A stretch of 64,000 nucleotides of DNA, taken from Rhizobium sp. J15 (GTDB lineage Bacteria > Pseudomonadota > Alphaproteobacteria > Rhizobiales > Rhizobiaceae). Position 1 is the stretch's first letter; every line of letters begins with the position of its first letter. The stretch covers positions 1 to 64,000 of the forward strand of contig NZ_NWSX01000023.1 of NCBI RefSeq assembly GCF_002531825.1, read 5' to 3'. Shown in pieces: positions 60,976 through 64,000 of this stretch. The notes below the pieces were generated by a model, which did not search any database, was not told where the DNA came from, and saw only the letters and a program-made list of their open reading frames with translations. The translations under genes and the position numbers were made by a program.

Positions 60976-61230
60976 CAAAGCCAATTCCTTCGCTTAATCG
61001 CAATGCAAGATGCCAAATGCACACTCGATGCATCAACTAGTGAATTCCCGAAGGCCCTCATGCAAGCGTTAATTCCGTCACCGGTGGTAGTAGCCGTTCG
61101 AAAAAGAATACGCTAATACAACCAATGCGATAGGGTGCGGTTGTGTGAGAGCGACGTGCAAAGAGGGCGGTCTTGCCGGCCGCCCTGATTTCTGCCTTTC
61201 TTGCCTGAGATGCAAGCCGGAACCGAAGCC

Positions 61231-61578
61231 ATGTCCGAGCCTCAACCCGATGAAAAAATCGATGCGACGTTCCGCAACGGCTCGCTGACGGCGGCCGGGA
61301 TCATCCTTGGTTTCTCCCTCAACTTCATCAGTCTGTGGGTGTCCAATCCAAATGACTGGAGCAGTGTCGATTTGCTGCCGATGTCGTTCCTGACGGTCGG
61401 TATCGCTATCCAGGTGAAGGTGTTTGCCGATCTCCTGGCGCGCGACTCGCTGATCGCCGCCAAATATGACCGGGCTCGTCGGCTCTTCCTGATCGGGCTG
61501 TCGGTCGTCGCCATCGGAATGGGCATCGCCCTGCTGAACGACATTCTCGGCCTCAGCAGCATGCGTATGTTCGGGTGA
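61231..61578 (+). CDS. Small membrane protein of unknown function
   Basis: The 115-residue product has a charged N-terminus and about three hydrophobic helices (about 18-40, 45-62 and 85-108). There are no recognised motifs. An ATG at 61231 is chosen over a TTG/ATG 21-30 bp upstream, but the true start is unclear. It lies alone between the divergent pncA and convergent uvrD, with a hairpin at 61164-61186 before it. Confidence 0.6.
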   Translation: MSEPQPDEKIDATFRNGSLTAAGIILGFSLNFISLWVSNPNDWSSVDLLPMSFLTVGIAIQVKVFADLLARDSLIAAKYDRARRLFLIGLSVVAIGMGIALLNDILGLSSMRMFG

Positions 61579-61608
61579 CGGTTCACCCCGAGCGACATCG
61601 CCGCGCGG

Positions 61609-64000
61609 TCAGACCCGCTCGACGAAGCCGTCCAGCACCCGTTTCTGGCCGGCGCGATCGAAATCGATCGTCAGCTTGTTGCCCTCGATGCCGGTGATGT
61701 TGCCGTTGCCGAATTTCAGATGGAAGACGCGGTCGCCGAGCGTGAAGCGCGACGGTTCGGAGGAGGTGGATTTCGCCACCAGCTCGCCTTCGATCGTGCG
61801 CCCCTTCGGGCCGCTTTCGCCATAGCCAATGCGTTCGACGGCGTGGCCGGAGCGGGTGCCCCAATTGTCGCGGGTGGCATCGGTCTTGTTGGCCTGGGCG
61901 CGTTTCCAGCCGGGTGTGGAATAGGAGTTGGAGAAGGGGTCGGCCTTGTCGAAGCGGGACTGGCCGTAGCCGCCGCGGCCGTAACCGCCGTAGCTCTGTT
62001 CCATCTCGGCGACCTCGACATGGCTTTCCGGCAGTTCGTCGAGAAAGCGTGAGGGCAGGGTCGATTGCCAGAGGCCGTGGATGCGGCGGTTGGAAACGAA
62101 CCAGATATGGCAGCGGCGCTTGGCGCGGGTGATGCCGACATAGGCGAGCCGCCGTTCTTCTTCCAGGCCGGCGCGGCCGCTTTCATCCAGCGAACGCTGG
62201 TGGGGAAACAGGCCTTCCTCCCAGCCTGGCAGGAAGACGGTGTCGAACTCGAGGCCCTTGGCCGAGTGCAGCGTCATGATCGAGACGGCGTCGAGGTTCT
62301 CGTTGGTCTCGGCGTCCATGACGAGGGAGACGTGTTCGAGGAAGCCGCGCATCGACTCGAAGCTTTCCATCGAGCGGATGAGTTCCTTCAGGTTTTCCAG
62401 CCGGCCGGGCGCTTCGGCGCTCTTGTCGTTCTTCCACATGTCGGTATAGCCGGACTCTTCGAGGATCTGCTCGGCAAGTTCGGTATGCGGTGTGTTTTCA
62501 AGCAGTTCCTGCCATCGGCGGAAAGATTGAATCACGTCGAAGAGCGCTTTGCGGGCCTTCGGCTTCAGTTCATCCGTCTCGATGATGTCGGCGGCGGCCG
62601 CCAGCATCGGGATATCGCGGGCGCGGGCATAGTCATGCAGGGCGCGCACCGTCGTGTCGCCGAGGCCGCGCTTCGGCGTGTTGATGACGCGCTCGAAGGC
62701 GAGGTCGTCGGCCGGCTGCGCGACCAGGCGGAAATAGGCCATGGCGTCACGGATTTCGAGGCGCTCGTAGAAGCGCGGGCCGCCGATGACGCGGTAGTTG
62801 AGGCCCAGCGTGACGAAACGGTCTTCGAACTCGCGCATCTGGAAGGAGGCGCGCACGAGGATCGCCATGTCGTTCAGCAGGTGCTTGTCGCGCTGAAGCT
62901 GCTCGATCTCCTCGCCGATGGCGCGGGCTTCCTCCTCCGAATCCCAGGAGGCGTGGACCTGCACCTTCACGTCCTCGGGATCGGCGCGGTCGGTGAACAG
63001 CGTCTTGCCCAGGCGGCCTTCATTGTGGGCGATCAGATGGGCGGCGGCGCCGAGGATATGTTCGGTCGAGCGGTAGTTGCGCTCCAGCTTGATGACCTTG
63101 GCGCCGGGAAAATCCTTCTCGAAGCGCAGGATGTTGTCGACCTCCGCGCCGCGCCAGCCATAGATCGACTGGTCGTCGTCGCCGACGCAGCAGACGTTCT
63201 GCGGCTCGCCCTTGGCGCGCTGGGCGAGAAGCCGCAGCCACATATATTGCGCGGTGTTGGTGTCCTGATACTCGTCGACGAGGATATAGCGGAAGCGGCC
63301 GTGATATTCCTTGAGCAGATCCGGGTTCTTGCGGAAGATCGCGATCGGATGCATCAGCAGGTCGCCGAAATCGCAGGCGTTCAGCGTCGTCAGGCGCGCC
63401 TGATAGGCGAAATAGAGATCGCGGCCGCGGCCGTTGGCGAAGGCGCGGGCATCGCCCTCGGGAATATCGGCCGGGCCGAGCCCCTTGTTCTTCCAGGTAT
63501 CGATCATGCCGGCGAACTGCTTGGCCGGCCAGCGCTTGTCGTCGAGGCCTTCGGCCTGGATCAGCTGCTTGATCAGGCGCACGACGTCGTCGGTGTCGAG
63601 AATGGTAAAATCGGAGCGCAGGCCGACGAGTTCGCCGTGGCGGCGCAGGAGCTTGACGCCGATCGAGTGGAAGGTGCCGAGCCAGGGCATGCCTTCGACG
63701 GCGCCGCCGACGAGGAGCGCGATACGCTCCTTCATTTCGCGGGCGGCCTTGTTGGTGAAGGTGACGGCGAGGATCTGCGAGGGAAAGGCGCGGCCGCTCG
63801 ACAGGATATGGGCGATGCGGGTTGTCAGCACGCGCGTCTTGCCGGTGCCGGCGCCGGCAAGCACGAGCACCGGGCCTTCCAGCGTTTCGACGGCTTCGGT
63901 CTGCTCGGGGTTCAGGCCTGCCAGATAATCCGGCCGCTTGCCGCCGTCGCGGGCCGCCATGGCGCGGGCGGCGATGCCGCCAGATGCAATGCTTCCCGAG
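61609..64000 (-). CDS. uvrD: UvrD/PcrA-type superfamily 1 DNA helicase, 5' end beyond the window
   Basis: The visible part is about 797 residues of a 3'-5' helicase for repair and replication restart. Counting from the ATG at 63960, landmarks are the Q motif LNPEQTEAV near 16, Walker A GAGTGKTRVL near 36, DEYQDTN near 230, GDDDQSIYGWRGA near 264, LERNYRST near 295, TLHSAKGLEFD near 563 and AYVGITRAKRR near 611. A low-complexity Gly/Tyr/Arg linker precedes a C-terminal Tudor-like patch (RFTLGDRVFHLKFGNGNITG). That ATG has no ribosome binding site, and the frame stays open with coding-like codons (GSIASGGIAARA) to the edge, so the true start is probably outside. Confidence 0.9.
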   Translation of the reverse strand, partial: SGSIASGGIAARAMAARDGGKRPDYLAGLNPEQTEAVETLEGPVLVLAGAGTGKTRVLTTRIAHILSSGRAFPSQILAVTFTNKAAREMKERIALLVGGAVEGMPWLGTFHSIGVKLLRRHGELVGLRSDFTILDTDDVVRLIKQLIQAEGLDDKRWPAKQFAGMIDTWKNKGLGPADIPEGDARAFANGRGRDLYFAYQARLTTLNACDFGDLLMHPIAIFRKNPDLLKEYHGRFRYILVDEYQDTNTAQYMWLRLLAQRAKGEPQNVCCVGDDDQSIYGWRGAEVDNILRFEKDFPGAKVIKLERNYRSTEHILGAAAHLIAHNEGRLGKTLFTDRADPEDVKVQVHASWDSEEEARAIGEEIEQLQRDKHLLNDMAILVRASFQMREFEDRFVTLGLNYRVIGGPRFYERLEIRDAMAYFRLVAQPADDLAFERVINTPKRGLGDTTVRALHDYARARDIPMLAAAADIIETDELKPKARKALFDVIQSFRRWQELLENTPHTELAEQILEESGYTDMWKNDKSAEAPGRLENLKELIRSMESFESMRGFLEHVSLVMDAETNENLDAVSIMTLHSAKGLEFDTVFLPGWEEGLFPHQRSLDESGRAGLEEERRLAYVGITRAKRRCHIWFVSNRRIHGLWQSTLPSRFLDELPESHVEVAEMEQSYGGYGRGGYGQSRFDKADPFSNSYSTPGWKRAQANKTDATRDNWGTRSGHAVERIGYGESGPKGRTIEGELVAKSTSSEPSRFTLGDRVFHLKFGNGNITGIEGNKLTIDFDRAGQKRVLDGFVERV

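Noticed and set aside
61164..61186. AGGGCGG/CCGCCCT hairpin as a terminator
   Set aside because: There is no plus-strand gene upstream to terminate and only a weak T run; its role is unclear.

Overview
The window looks like a chromosomal segment from a fast-growing Rhizobium, probably the R. leguminosarum / R. etli clade. The reasons are GC-rich codon use, a dcw cluster ending in a long-linker ftsZ and then lpxC, btaAB betaine-lipid genes, a PPi-type phosphofructokinase, GGAG-type ribosome binding sites, and several families of palindromic intergenic repeats of the RIME type. The species is inferred from general knowledge of these families, not from a search.

Left arm (1-17.8 kb). It opens with a palindromic repeat and a terminator. 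An ArsR-methyltransferase fusion regulator and metF follow, preceded by a perfect 16-bp palindrome. Then come a 25-codon membrane-peptide gene too short for routine gene calling, an EamA transporter, a lytic transglycosylase and a GH25 lysozyme lipoprotein (both minus). The btaA-btaB operon (minus) has a PHO-box-like site. After it lie a serine hydrolase, an SLT lipoprotein, a LysE exporter and PPi-PFK (minus), then a TerB/J-domain protein overlapping a zinc amidase, a small SLT protein carrying six exact 7-residue repeats, and two tandem FAD oxidoreductase paralogues.

Centre (17.8-41 kb). The rnpB RNA lies just upstream of the division and cell-wall (dcw) cluster: mraZ, rsmH, ftsL, ftsI, murE, murF, mraY, murD, ftsW, murG, murC, murB, [reversed epimerase], ddl, ftsQ, ftsA, ftsZ, then lpxC after a terminator. 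Most junctions are overlapping stop/start codons or gaps of a few bases, so most of it is probably one long transcript. The mraZ promoter is interleaved with four CCCA boxes at exact 10-bp spacing, the expected MraZ operator. The epimerase gene on the opposite strand splits the cluster between murB and ddl, and the ddl-ftsQAZ part must have its own promoter.

Right arm (41-64 kb). bamD, recN and ligA follow. A mosaic of repeated fragments, including a short relic of recN, sits around a DUF6886 gene between recN and ligA. Next are a higBA toxin-antitoxin pair with its operator in the promoter spacer, a GNAT acetyltransferase, a DEDDh exonuclease, creA, cheW with a chemoreceptor, a Sco copper protein, prmA, an unrecognised 57-codon small gene with its own terminator, pepP, azlCD, a DUF2164 protein, a multi-membrane-span protein, a RibD-like reductase, pncA, a small membrane protein, and a UvrD/PcrA helicase that probably starts beyond the right edge.

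Many genes act on the envelope: precursor synthesis (mur, mraY, ddl), division (fts), LPS entry (lpxC), outer membrane assembly (bamD), turnover (two SLT proteins, MltB type, GH25, amidase) and phosphorus-free lipids (btaAB). No tRNA, rRNA, CRISPR array, prophage or complete insertion sequence was seen.
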